A stretch of 64,000 bases of DNA from Legionella moravica DSM 19234 (GCF_000423305.1 NZ_KE384003.1:37752-101751), one strand, 5' to 3'; shown: positions 1 through 8,185, numbered from the stretch's first letter. Translations and numbers: made by a program. The notes: generated by a model not told the origin, from the letters alone.

Positions 1-1
1 A

Positions 2-325
2 CAGTCCAGATATGGTGAACACCCTAAATTTGTCTTTACCTATAAAGATAATAAAATTGGAAGATGTAATACTCGTGCGTGGTCGAATGCTTTAAAACGT
101 GCAGGCATTGAAAATTTTAGGTGGCATGATCTAAGACATACTTGGGCTAGTTGGCATGTTCAAAATGGAACGAGTTTGCAGGAGTTGCAACAATTAGGTG
201 GATGGTCAAGTTTTGACATGGTTTTGAGATATGCTCATTTGTCAGGTGATCTTCTAAGAAGTGCAGCTAATCGAATTAACTCGTTAGGTGTAACAAGGCA
301 GGTTCATAATTCTGTTAGTTTTTAA
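2..325 (+). CDS. Tyrosine recombinase (phage-type integrase), C-terminal fragment
   Basis: The reading frame is open from base 2 and ends with TAA at 323-325, so only about the last 107 residues are present; the gene starts outside the window. The translation holds the C-terminal catalytic signature of tyrosine recombinases: H-D-L-R-H (the H-x-x-R box), then L-G-G-W, where many phage integrases have Trp instead of His, then the nucleophilic Tyr in L-R-Y-A-H. Such enzymes integrate and excise genomic islands or prophages by site-specific recombination. The 3' end lies 69 bp from the 3' end of a tRNA-Arg gene, a classic integration site, so the element probably extends leftwards out of the window. 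The family call is firm; the element type is unknown. Confidence 0.88.
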   Translation, partial: QSRYGEHPKFVFTYKDNKIGRCNTRAWSNALKRAGIENFRWHDLRHTWASWHVQNGTSLQELQQLGGWSSFDMVLRYAHLSGDLLRSAANRINSLGVTRQVHNSVSF

Positions 326-394
326 AAAAGTGTTACAAATTTGCTACACCTACTTTTTTGAAATTTGAAAAATGAACGTAAGTGCTTGATTAAA

Positions 395-471
395 TGGTGC
401 GCTCGGAGGGACTCGAACCCCCGACACCTTGGTTCGAAGCCAAGTACTCTATCCAGCTGAGCTACGAGCGC
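395..471 (-). tRNA. tRNA-Arg (anticodon UCG)
   Basis: Read on the minus strand, this gives a full cloverleaf with acceptor GCGCUCG/CGAGCGC, discriminator A and an encoded CCA. The anticodon stem CUUGG/CCAAG encloses loop CUUCGAA, giving anticodon UCG. The T-arm GGUUCGAGUCC is standard. It is the third of three minus-strand tRNA genes. Its 3' end faces the integrase gene, so it is the likely attachment site of the element to the left. Confidence 0.95.
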
Positions 472-533
472 AATGGGTGATTTTTTATAAATCGTTGTGC
501 TATTTTGGTCTATATCAGGAGGGTTGACCAAAA

Positions 534-609
534 TGGTGGGCCGTATAGGATTTGAACCTATGACACAGAGGTTAAAAGCCTCCTGCTCTACCAACTGAGC
601 TAACGGCCC
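534..609 (-). tRNA. tRNA-Lys (anticodon UUU), copy 2
   Basis: This is a 76-nt cloverleaf on the minus strand with acceptor GGGCCGU/ACGGCCC, discriminator A, encoded CCA, and anticodon loop CUUUUAA giving anticodon UUU. It looks identical in sequence to the tRNA-Lys gene 52 bp upstream, so it is a tandem duplicate and probably co-transcribed. Confidence 0.96.
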
Positions 610-661
610 TCTACAGGGTATTCTTTATTTAAACTACTTTGTTGGTATCAGTTTATTAAAC

Positions 662-737
662 TGGTGGGCCGTATAGGATTTGAACCTATGACACAGAGGT
701 TAAAAGCCTCCTGCTCTACCAACTGAGCTAACGGCCC
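662..737 (-). tRNA. tRNA-Lys (anticodon UUU), copy 1
   Basis: This is a 76-nt cloverleaf on the minus strand with encoded CCA and anticodon UUU, identical to the copy at 534-609. It is the first gene of the tRNA cluster, directly downstream of a good sigma-70 promoter. Confidence 0.96.
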
Positions 738-750
738 TAAAGAGGCTGAA

Positions 751-778
751 ATCATACCGGATTAGCGAATAATTTCAA
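751..778 (-). promoter_or_regulatory. Sigma-70 promoter of the tRNA-Lys/Lys/Arg cluster
   Basis: On the minus strand, TTGAAA (778-773) and TATGAT (756-751) are separated by 16 bp and lie 14 bp upstream of the first tRNA-Lys. Both hexamers are close to consensus. It is the obvious promoter for the three tRNA genes. Confidence 0.75.
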
Positions 779-875
779 GTGTTTTATTGATTATTTTTGA
801 ATTAAATTTAATCTTTATGAAAATTTTACATGTAAGATGCTTTAAATGATTTAAAATTGACTGGATTTCGATTTA

Positions 876-954
876 AAGAAAAAACCAACATCTTGCATCA
901 TCGTCTTTTTTATTGCTGCAGCAATAAACAATCTGCTTTATATGATGCAAGATG
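876..954 (-). terminator. Nested-hairpin terminator after the 990-3071 gene
   Basis: A perfect 13-bp inverted repeat (889-901 with 942-954) encloses a second perfect palindrome of 18 bp (910-927, centred on CTGCAG). On the minus strand the structure is followed by a T-rich run (TTGGTTTTTTCTTT). It sits just downstream of the minus-strand gene ending at 990. The rest of 738-989 holds only the tRNA promoter. Confidence 0.7.
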
Positions 955-989
955 ACTTTAAAATTGAAAATGCTCCACATGATAAGAGC

Positions 990-3071
990 TTAAGATATTT
1001 GGAAGTTGCTGTTGTCTTCATGACTTAATGCATTGTCATCCTGATCCTCATTACAATGAAAAGCGGCTCTTTGTTCTTGCATTGCTCGTCGTGCATCCTT
1101 GGTCTTATTACTTAATTTCTCTATTTCGTTTGAAGTTCCATTAAGACCATTTTGACTGTCGCTTTTTACTGAATGTATCCTCTCAATTGTAATATTTAGA
1201 GTAGCTTTGTTCATTGCGTCTCTAATTCCATTTAACCCACTAATGATAAACTCAGTTAGAGGCTTTAAGCCCAAACTGTTTTTAACTGCAAATCCTATTC
1301 CTTCCATTGTATAGGCTGTAGCAGAAACCACTGCTTTTAGCGGGTTATAGCCAATAGGGCCTAGCATGTCATTGATTCTTCTGCCAATTTCCTGTGTGGC
1401 ATGCCCAACAGCAAACAATGCGCCACCGCCAATATACCCCAGGTTGCCAACGAAGCTGATTAATTCTTTTAGTAAGCTTAGTGCTGTATGAAGTACACTG
1501 GATAACAGAGCCTGGACTTCACCGGGATCCTGGATTTTGTATTGACGTCCGTAATTGTTTAATAATTTTTTCAGCATGAATGATAATTCTGAGGTGCTTG
1601 CTTGTTGTTCCATCTCTTTGTAATGGCTCTCAACGAGATCCAATATACCGTGATATTTTTCATCATTTGATAGGTTCTTATTATTAACCAATACATTAAT
1701 TTCTTTAATAATTTTTTGTGCGCGTGCATCCTCTGTTCTTTCTCTAGAGAAATGCAAGAGCGATTTTTCTCTTTGATATTTAAAAATAAGACGATAAACA
1801 TTCATTTCCAGTAGGGCTAATTTGTCTGGTGTTTTTTGATGTATCAAGTCATTGTTGATTAGATTCGGAAATAATTGAACTACAGTGGAACAGGGCTCTA
1901 AATGATAGAGTCCTCCTGGTGAACCAACGGTGATAATGCCATTAATTTCCTTTACCCCTCGGGATTGTAATCGTTCAAATAATTTAGGGTTTCTCTGTTT
2001 TAAGGAATTCAATTCATATTGAACTTGTTCCTGGGTTACATGACTGTCTTCAGGAAAGCGGATATCGAATTGATTTTGTTCAAATAAATAATTAAAGGTT
2101 TTAGGATAAGATATTTTAAAAAGCTCACGCTCTAATTGATTGATAAAAAAATCTGCATTTTTAACATAAAAATCCAAGTGGTTATTCAGAGATCTTTGTA
2201 CTCTGGGAACGGGTATGCCATCAGTTAAATTTGTTTTCATCCCTGATTTCAGATAGGCATCTCGTTCTTCATGATACTTGCTGAATAGTTCGAGCAACTC
2301 CCGGGCAGTTGGATTTTGCGGTAAATCAGCTGGACTATTATAATTATTGCTGAAAACGATTTGTGGTATTTGGTCATTTTTAAATCGAGTTCCATGTTGG
2401 GTTAAAAATTGATGCATGGAATACCAGGCAATTTGAGGCCCGGAAGTCATTTGATCATTTTTAATTTTGGTGGTATCTGAATGATTACCATACATAGGCA
2501 ACATGGATACTTTTGTAGTTTGTGGGGACTGAATAATGATACGGGTTAAATCCTGGGGTTTAAAATCGCGACGCATTTCATCCATTTGCAATACAGCAAC
2601 ATAATTTTTGACATTATCCGGGACTACACGCCCATCCATTACACTTTTATCGCTTAGTCCAGCTACTGGATCCATGAGAAACAGATTTAAATTAATGTTT
2701 TGCAATTGGGTTAATAGTTTTTTCTCTGAACTGTTTAAAGCTTTTCCTGCTCGCAGCAAACGCTGTTCTCTTGCCGCCAATGCCTCTTCTTGCCGTTTTA
2801 AAAGATTAGCAATATGAATTGAGGTTACTGAGCCACGACTAAATCCTGCCAGATTAATATTATTAGAATCATCTGTTTGGCTTTTTAACCAGCTAATAAT
2901 GTGATTTGCTGCTCTGCGGGCATTTGCCTTAACTTCAGTACCTAATAAACTCGGACCATCTACATGAATGGAATGTTCCTGGTCGCAGGCTTTGGAAAAT
3001 TGGGAAATGATATTATTTGTCTCTTGGTGATTCTCACCAGTCCCATAACAAAATACAGTAAATATACCCAT
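990..3071 (-). CDS. Putative alpha/beta-hydrolase (DUF2235/Tle1-like), candidate secreted effector
   Basis: This 693-aa protein has no signal peptide. The N-terminal part shows a plausible Ser-Asp-His triad: nucleophile elbow G-F-S-R-G at 76-80 (Ser78), D-P-V-A-G at 133-137 (Asp133), and G-N-H-S-D at 194-198 (His196). This order and the G-F-S-R-G and H-S-D wording are typical of DUF2235 hydrolases, which include type VI phospholipase effectors of the Tle1 group. The start M-G-I-F-T-V-F-C-Y-G-T-G-E-N also fits the first strand of that fold. Around residues 540-620 is a hydrophobic, Gly-rich stretch that may touch membranes; the tail is Glu/Asp-rich. The gene is monocistronic with its own terminator. 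A Dot/Icm-secreted lipase-like effector is an inference; the hydrolase fold is the firmer part. Confidence 0.6.
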   Translation of the reverse strand: MGIFTVFCYGTGENHQETNNIISQFSKACDQEHSIHVDGPSLLGTEVKANARRAANHIISWLKSQTDDSNNINLAGFSRGSVTSIHIANLLKRQEEALAAREQRLLRAGKALNSSEKKLLTQLQNINLNLFLMDPVAGLSDKSVMDGRVVPDNVKNYVAVLQMDEMRRDFKPQDLTRIIIQSPQTTKVSMLPMYGNHSDTTKIKNDQMTSGPQIAWYSMHQFLTQHGTRFKNDQIPQIVFSNNYNSPADLPQNPTARELLELFSKYHEERDAYLKSGMKTNLTDGIPVPRVQRSLNNHLDFYVKNADFFINQLERELFKISYPKTFNYLFEQNQFDIRFPEDSHVTQEQVQYELNSLKQRNPKLFERLQSRGVKEINGIITVGSPGGLYHLEPCSTVVQLFPNLINNDLIHQKTPDKLALLEMNVYRLIFKYQREKSLLHFSRERTEDARAQKIIKEINVLVNNKNLSNDEKYHGILDLVESHYKEMEQQASTSELSFMLKKLLNNYGRQYKIQDPGEVQALLSSVLHTALSLLKELISFVGNLGYIGGGALFAVGHATQEIGRRINDMLGPIGYNPLKAVVSATAYTMEGIGFAVKNSLGLKPLTEFIISGLNGIRDAMNKATLNITIERIHSVKSDSQNGLNGTSNEIEKLSNKTKDARRAMQEQRAAFHCNEDQDDNALSHEDNSNFQIS

Positions 3072-3160
3072 GTTTTGCCCATACTGTCGCTATACTTGTA
3101 GTATAGATGTTATTTATAAAAGTTTGGTACAGAGATGTTGTTAGGGGTGCTGTTTATGGT

Positions 3161-4006
3161 TTAACTGGTGAGATCTTCTTCTGATGCTACAATTTTCCAC
3201 CCTTCATATTCCATTTTTTTTCTCAGGGTTTGCAGATTCTGGCGTTTGGTTAGAATCAGCAGGGTATCTGAGCCTAATGCCCCGCAACCTTTTATTGCGA
3301 TTATTTCAGAATTTGCTTTCAGGGCATTGATCATGTCCATGCTGTGTTCTGCAACCAAATTCAAACTTGATAGAATTTGGTGATAATGATTTATAGCATT
3401 GACTAATTGTTCACTATCCTGGTGTTCAAATGCCAGTTTTGCTTCATCAACCACAAGGGACATGTCATTTATTTGAGTTGGAAGGGCGGTATGCAAGAGA
3501 TGTTGATGAGTTGCAAGCTTAACTCCGGTATGAAGGATCAGAAATGAAATATCCTTAAAAGGCCAATGGTAGGATTGCACGGTATTATTGAGCTTATTAA
3601 TGTAGACACATCCTTTTCGAGCTTGAGCTATTACATCGTAGCCACTTGGTCTCAACCCTTCACCTGACCAGGAGCTTTGATAATATGCTTCCAACATCGA
3701 TTGTTCATCAGGCATTTTCTGATGCACATGACATGTAGCCCAATAACTTCCAAGAAACTGGGCACTGGAGGCTCCAAGCCCACCGCGTTCTTGATAAGGG
3801 TCGTGCCACCTCAAGAATGTGTTTTTGCATTGAGCTTTACTCCACCATTTTCCTGCTGGCGACTCAGGGTGAATGGAGGATTGTTCTTCTCGGTCCGTTA
3901 ATGAGAGTTCAAAACAGGGCGCAGTGGTGAGTATGATTGCAGAGCCTCCTGTTATTGCAACGTACTCGCCTAGTAAGAATGTTTTAGCCGGAATGAACCA
4001 TTTCAT
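3161..4006 (-). CDS. mvaK2: GHMP kinase, probable phosphomevalonate kinase
   Basis: This 281-aa GHMP-family kinase opens with P-A-K-T-F-L-L-G-E-Y (motif 1), followed by the ATP-binding loop G-G-L-G-A-S-S-A (motif 2) and a C-terminal G-C-G-A-L-G-S-D (motif 3). It overlaps the HMG-CoA reductase gene by 4 bp (ATGA), so the two are co-translated. A clear mevalonate kinase and a diphosphomevalonate decarboxylase lie elsewhere in the window, which makes the missing step, phosphorylation of 5-phosphomevalonate, the logical role. It is shorter than typical bacterial enzymes (about 330-360 aa). Substrate is inferred from context. Confidence 0.75.
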   Translation of the reverse strand: MKWFIPAKTFLLGEYVAITGGSAIILTTAPCFELSLTDREEQSSIHPESPAGKWWSKAQCKNTFLRWHDPYQERGGLGASSAQFLGSYWATCHVHQKMPDEQSMLEAYYQSSWSGEGLRPSGYDVIAQARKGCVYINKLNNTVQSYHWPFKDISFLILHTGVKLATHQHLLHTALPTQINDMSLVVDEAKLAFEHQDSEQLVNAINHYHQILSSLNLVAEHSMDMINALKANSEIIAIKGCGALGSDTLLILTKRQNLQTLRKKMEYEGWKIVASEEDLTS

Positions 4007-5301
4007 AGAGCCACAGGAGCCTGTCTGATGGCTGCTAACAGGTCATGTGCATTATTAAGGCTGACTCTTTTGTTAGTATCCAGCCATTCCTGTAAACGCT
4101 CTTTGAGTATGGGCATTTCATCTTCCTCGGCACCAGCAACCAACAGCAGATTATCAATATGTAACTTCATATGGCCCTGAATGATGCCATCGGTGCATAA
4201 TGCTTTAATTGCACCAAGGTTCTGAACAAGACCCACGGCTGCAATAACCTGAGACAGTTGGTTTGCAGAGCTAATATCCATCATTCTCAAGCACATTTTG
4301 GCTGTTGGATGCAGGGAAGTAACCCCACCAACAGTGCCTACTATGATTGGTGCGGTGAGTTCACCGGTCAGTACATCATCCTGATAACGCCATTTGGTAA
4401 TTGCCTGATATCGTCCGGAGCGGGCTGCGTAAGCGTGTATGCCAGCTTCGACCGCTCGCCAATCATTACCGGTAGCAATTAAAACCGGATCAATACCATT
4501 CATTACGCCTTTGTTGTGAGTCGCTGCTCGATAGGGATCCATTTCCGCAAAAAGGGATGCCTCTTGCAGTTTGTGTCCTAAAACAGGATCAACATGGCGC
4601 AGGATTACTTGTGCAGTTGTTAATTTTTGGTCATTTAAATTAGATAGAATGCACATGGTGACTTCTTCACCAGTTAATTGTTCTATGGGAGACTTTAGGT
4701 ATTCTAAAACCTGATTAACGATGTTTGCCCCCATGGCATCGCAACTATTCATGGTTAAATGAATAACAGCCATATCCAGGCCATCTTCTCTTTTTAAATG
4801 GCGTAATTGTAAATCAATAACTCCGCCACCTCGTTTTACCATATTCGCAGCAACATCTTCATTTGCTTTTTTTATAAGATTAAGGCGATTATCTTCAAAA
4901 ATACGGGAAAATCGTTGAAGATCGTGAATTTTGGCTAACTGAATTTGTCCAATAATACAATCACCCTGTATTTTGGTATTGATTTCACCGTGTTGCCGAA
5001 TCCATTTGGCTGATTTGGATAAAGCAGCAATAATCGATGTTTCTTCTACCGCTAAAGGGATTACGTAATCACGGCCATTGATATTAAAATTTGTGGCAAC
5101 GCCCAAGGGCAGTTGAAAATATCCGATTACATTTTCAATCAATTTGTCTGCGAGATTCAGGTCTTTTATACCGCCTTGTTGAAGAAAGTCGATGTCCTCT
5201 GGAGTCATAGCTCCCAATTCTAATAACCTGTTAAAACGTTCTTGTCTGGATAGTTTTGAGAATCCACGAAATAATTCATTGGCATTGGAGACTAAAGACA
5301 T
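4003..5301 (-). CDS. mvaA: Hydroxymethylglutaryl-CoA reductase, class II
   Basis: The 432-aa protein matches class II (bacterial, soluble) HMG-CoA reductases, which interconvert HMG-CoA and mevalonate. It has E-N-V-I-G-Y followed by L-P-L-G-V-A-T-N near residues 56-71, the catalytic Glu region A-V-E-E-T-S at 84-89, D-A-M-G-A-N, the Lys/Asp-region motif T-G-N-D-W-R-A-V-E-A-G, and catalytic His381 in G-H-M-K-L-H. It has no membrane segment. It starts 10 bp inside the upstream idi2 gene and overlaps the downstream kinase by 4 bp. In a biosynthetic cluster it most likely makes mevalonate, although the class II family also includes degradative enzymes. Confidence 0.93.
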   Translation of the reverse strand: MSLVSNANELFRGFSKLSRQERFNRLLELGAMTPEDIDFLQQGGIKDLNLADKLIENVIGYFQLPLGVATNFNINGRDYVIPLAVEETSIIAALSKSAKWIRQHGEINTKIQGDCIIGQIQLAKIHDLQRFSRIFEDNRLNLIKKANEDVAANMVKRGGGVIDLQLRHLKREDGLDMAVIHLTMNSCDAMGANIVNQVLEYLKSPIEQLTGEEVTMCILSNLNDQKLTTAQVILRHVDPVLGHKLQEASLFAEMDPYRAATHNKGVMNGIDPVLIATGNDWRAVEAGIHAYAARSGRYQAITKWRYQDDVLTGELTAPIIVGTVGGVTSLHPTAKMCLRMMDISSANQLSQVIAAVGLVQNLGAIKALCTDGIIQGHMKLHIDNLLLVAGAEEDEMPILKERLQEWLDTNKRVSLNNAHDLLAAIRQAPVAL

Positions 5302-6320
5302 ACTTTCTCCTTTAAATCGCTAAGTATTTGACTACCCGTACAGAACATGGCGGTTTTTAACTCATATTCTATTGTAGCCATTTTGGTAAGCACGTGCTCT
5401 GTTGAGCTCAGCGCCGCTTCTAACATGGGTTTGGCAAATCCGACAGATATTGCACCGAGTGCGATTAACTTGGCTGCATCCAGACCATGGCGCACTCCTC
5501 CTGACCCCCAGATTTCAAAACGAGGATTTATTTGCATTGCATATTTAACACTTTGTAGTGTATCGATGCCCCAGTTCCTGAAGGTATTTGCCGTGTGGTG
5601 GCGAATTGAATTTTTATCCGCACGATGGCCTTCTATACGTCCCCAATGAGTACCGCCAACTCCGCTGACATCAACAGCTGCGACACCGGTTTCATTAAGG
5701 CGAGCAAGAGTATTTTGGGAAAAGCCACATCCAGTTTCTTTAATGATTACAGGGACTTCCAGACTTTTAACTAATTCGGTTAGAGCCTTCCAACATCCTT
5801 TAAACTCAGTCGTTCCTTCGGGTTGAATGGATTCTTGAAGTGGATTGCAATGAATAATTAATGCTTCTGCCTGCAGTGAGTCAATCAATCGCTGAATGGA
5901 TGATAGGGGCGTATTGATTATTTGTGCAATTCCGAGGTTGCTGAATAATGTTGCCTCGGGAAAATCACGACGCAACGGTTTCCACTCAAAAGCGGCCTGG
6001 TTATCCGTCAGTTCTCTCCGTTGCGAGCCCACGCCCATTGCCCATTTCGATTCAGTGCAGGCTTCAATGAGTCTTCTGTTGATGTCTATGGCATTCGAAT
6101 GACCTGCTGTCATGGAGCTGATAAAAAAAGGAGTTTCCACAAATTGATTAAATCGTTTGCTTTGAATGGAAATATCCTGAAAATTAATATCGGGCAGTGC
6201 TTCATGAATTAAAGAAAACTGATCGAATGGGTTTAATTCACTGCTTTGATTCGCAGGCATCAGGGCAAGTTCAATATGATCTCGTTTACGTTGTTCAAAC
6301 TGGCTGTAGTCGTTTTGCAT
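5292..6320 (-). CDS. fni: Isopentenyl-diphosphate delta-isomerase, type 2 (FMN-dependent)
   Basis: This is a 342-aa TIM-barrel flavoprotein that interconverts IPP and DMAPP. Visible motifs are R-K-R-D-H near the start, M-T-A-G-H, the M-G-V-G-S-Q-R flavin-binding loop, N-P-L-Q-E-S-I-Q-P-E-G carrying the conserved Gln/Glu, K-E-T-G-C-G-F-S, D-V-S-G-V-G-G-T-H-W, and G-S-G-G-V-R-H-G-L-D-A-A-K. The frame stays open upstream to 6401, but the family N-terminus (about 340-350 aa) fits the ATG at 6320. It is first in the operon with mvaA and mvaK2. Gene symbols fni or idi2 are both in use. Confidence 0.92.
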   Translation of the reverse strand: MQNDYSQFEQRKRDHIELALMPANQSSELNPFDQFSLIHEALPDINFQDISIQSKRFNQFVETPFFISSMTAGHSNAIDINRRLIEACTESKWAMGVGSQRRELTDNQAAFEWKPLRRDFPEATLFSNLGIAQIINTPLSSIQRLIDSLQAEALIIHCNPLQESIQPEGTTEFKGCWKALTELVKSLEVPVIIKETGCGFSQNTLARLNETGVAAVDVSGVGGTHWGRIEGHRADKNSIRHHTANTFRNWGIDTLQSVKYAMQINPRFEIWGSGGVRHGLDAAKLIALGAISVGFAKPMLEAALSSTEHVLTKMATIEYELKTAMFCTGSQILSDLKEKVCL

Positions 6321-6420
6321 GCCTGAATTTAGTTTTGTGAAAAATAGGGTTGATTTTATCATAAAGAAAGAAACCAAACTACCTGATTTAAAATGTATCA
6401 CCAGTCGTATGCGTCTATTG

Positions 6421-6463
6421 ATGCTAAAAATACCGGAATGTAATGTGATTACGCTCCGGTATT
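6421..6463 (-). terminator. Rho-independent terminator of the Tyr-rich repeat gene
   Basis: The arms AATACCGGA (6429-6437) and TCCGGTATT (6455-6463) pair perfectly, with a further GTAAT/ATTAC pairing inside. On the minus strand the stem is followed by TTTTT. It lies 39 bp past the stop of the gene at 6502-6777. Confidence 0.8.
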
Positions 6464-6501
6464 TTGGTGATGTACTGCTTATCCAAATGTGCTGTTATCT
6501 A

Positions 6502-6777
6502 TTACCAACGGTAATAGTATCGGTAGGGTCGATAATAACGATAGGGATAGTAGTAGCGATATGGGTGATAATATCGATAGGGGTAATAATATCGGTAAGG
6601 CCTATACCCATAATAAACATACCAGGAAACCTGAGTAGGGATGACTTTGGAAATGGGGGCATTTAATTCCCTTGAATCTGCTCTTGCCGGTGTTACTAAA
6701 ACCAACGCACCAATGAGTAGCGATAAGAGTGCAAAGAGTCTGATTATCGAGGTGCTTTTAGGCGTGTAGTTATCCAT
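6502..6777 (-). CDS. Small secreted protein with Tyr/Arg/Pro hexapeptide repeats
   Basis: The 91-aa protein has a Sec-type signal peptide (hydrophobic I-I-R-L-F-A-L-L-S-L-L-I-G-A-L-V-L-V, then a likely cut after A-R-A). The C-terminal third is five hexapeptides of the form P-Y-R-Y-Y-X (X = Y, H, Y, R, Y) encoded by five imperfect 18-bp repeats at 6511-6600. The ATG at 6777 is chosen because GGGAG lies 7 bp upstream; the frame is open further to 6819. The mature protein is tiny, very basic and aromatic. I do not recognise the family. Surface or envelope association is possible, but function is unknown. Confidence 0.7.
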   Translation of the reverse strand: MDNYTPKSTSIIRLFALLSLLIGALVLVTPARADSRELNAPISKVIPTQVSWYVYYGYRPYRYYYPYRYYHPYRYYYPYRYYRPYRYYYRW

Positions 6778-6872
6778 GTTTAACTCCCAAACGCGTATAC
6801 CTTTATTATTATAGTTCAATTTTTAGTCATGTGGCATGATATTGATAAATTGACGAAAGCTTATTTTGCTCT

Positions 6873-7013
6873 ATGGATATACGTTTTACCGAGCATGATC
6901 AATCAACAGTGAGGATCATACAGGGACAAACCTTATCACATAAGGGTATAGCAAAATGGTTAATAGACCCTGATGATCGCCGATTTTATGTTTATTTAGA
7001 ACGGATTAGTTGA
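6873..7013 (+). CDS. Possible small protein of 46 aa
   Basis: An ATG-to-TGA frame of 46 codons lies in the 439-bp gap 6820-7258. Its translation starts M-D-I-R-F-T-E-H-D and ends R-F-Y-V-Y-L-E-R-I-S, with a composition that looks protein-like. No strong ribosome binding site is visible. It could be a real small gene or the remnant of a longer one. The rest of the gap is AT-rich and presumably carries the promoter of the next gene; I see no other structure in it. Confidence 0.35.
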   Translation: MDIRFTEHDQSTVRIIQGQTLSHKGIAKWLIDPDDRRFYVYLERIS

Positions 7014-7258
7014 TAAAGGTATGAATACACAATTACGCTCATCCAGAGTATCCTTGCCTATAGCCTAAGTTTGTTATCTTGAGTCGAATGTTTTTCACTA
7101 GTAATAAAACATACAAATTCCTGATTTTAGGCCATTATGACGTACTTGTTACAAAAGTGACCAAAATTTTTACTTAATTTTTACTAAATGTCTGTTCTTT
7201 TTATGAAAAGTGGCGTACAATGTGAGCATTATTTGTTCATTGACTTTGAGGTAAAAAA

Positions 7259-8083
7259 ATGGCCAGAAAAGATAAACGTGAAGCAGCCGCTTTTAAAAAA
7301 GCTCACGATGCACTTGAGAGAACGATTACAAGCTTGAGGGCGTGCAATTCATACGATCGATTACAAGCGATTTTACATTCAATCGATAAAGCGAAAAAAA
7401 GCACTCAAAGTCCTTATTCTCCACTAAAATTAACTCCACATCATCAATCCGATATAAATAGATTGAAAGCGACTATTGATTCTTTGATAAAAGAAAAGAT
7501 TTTAGCATTTCCAGCGCCAGTTGTTCCTGTTGTGCAAGACGTTCCTGTTGAGGAAGCTCATGAATCGTCTGAGCAGTCACAACATGAAAACAACAATGTA
7601 GTGTTTGATGAAACCAGATTAAAAGATTTAAAAAATGTTTTTGATCAGATGTATATATTAAGACAGAAAATAGAGGAATTGCATACAAAAACTGAATATT
7701 ATGTAGCTGAAAACAAAACGGTTAAAGTAGCTTCTTATCGCAAAGCCGTTGAGGCAGGTAGAGCACTTTATGATCAAATTCAATCATTGTGCACGCAGTA
7801 TGCCAGGAAGGAAATTGATCTGGATGCATTTAAGCAGCAATCAACCGGTTTATTGAAGAATGATAATCCAAACGTCGCTGAGTTGAAAACTCATCGTGAG
7901 TATAAGGACGTGTTGGTCAATCTGTTAATCGCGCTTACTGGAGTGGGGCTTTTAGCTATTGCCGCAATGTCTGTTTATAACGGTCGTTTAACAATGTTCA
8001 AAACCAATACAGATTCTGGAAGCAAAATAGATGCGTTAAAAGACACTCTTGAACACGTTCAAACAACTGTAAATCCTAAGTAA
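7259..8083 (+). CDS. Helical protein with C-terminal membrane segment, unknown function
   Basis: The 274-aa protein is basic and helical at the N-terminus (residues 1-80), has a Pro/Glu/Gln linker (about 84-112) and a coiled-coil-like region (about 115-200). One strong transmembrane segment follows at about 218-240 (L-V-N-L-L-I-A-L-T-G-V-G-L-L-A-I-A-A) with a short charged tail. GAGGT lies just upstream of the ATG and a strong terminator follows. The architecture, cytosolic helices plus a late hydrophobic segment, recurs in Legionella proteins including Dot/Icm substrates, but nothing here proves secretion. No enzymatic motif is visible. Confidence 0.65.
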   Translation: MARKDKREAAAFKKAHDALERTITSLRACNSYDRLQAILHSIDKAKKSTQSPYSPLKLTPHHQSDINRLKATIDSLIKEKILAFPAPVVPVVQDVPVEEAHESSEQSQHENNNVVFDETRLKDLKNVFDQMYILRQKIEELHTKTEYYVAENKTVKVASYRKAVEAGRALYDQIQSLCTQYARKEIDLDAFKQQSTGLLKNDNPNVAELKTHREYKDVLVNLLIALTGVGLLAIAAMSVYNGRLTMFKTNTDSGSKIDALKDTLEHVQTTVNPK

Positions 8084-8096
8084 TTCCTCTGTGGTG

Positions 8097-8137
8097 AACT
8101 GCTCTGGTCGATCAAATTCGCAGAGCAGTTTGTTTTT
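8097..8137 (+). terminator. Rho-independent terminator
   Basis: A perfect 10-bp stem, AACTGCTCTG (8097-8106) with CAGAGCAGTT (8121-8130), is followed by TGTTTTTG. It begins 13 bp after the stop of the gene at 7259-8083. Confidence 0.85.
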
Positions 8138-8185
8138 GTCATGTTCACCTTCAGATTCATTTTGATGATGTAAAACAATCAGCAC

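Noticed and set aside
322..594. 90-codon minus-strand ORF
   Set aside because: It covers the tRNA-Arg and part of a tRNA-Lys gene; the frame is accidental.
6319..6666. 115-codon plus-strand ORF
   Set aside because: It is the antisense of the hexapeptide repeat gene and of the idi2 start; its Ile/Val repeats are only the reverse reading of the Tyr repeats.
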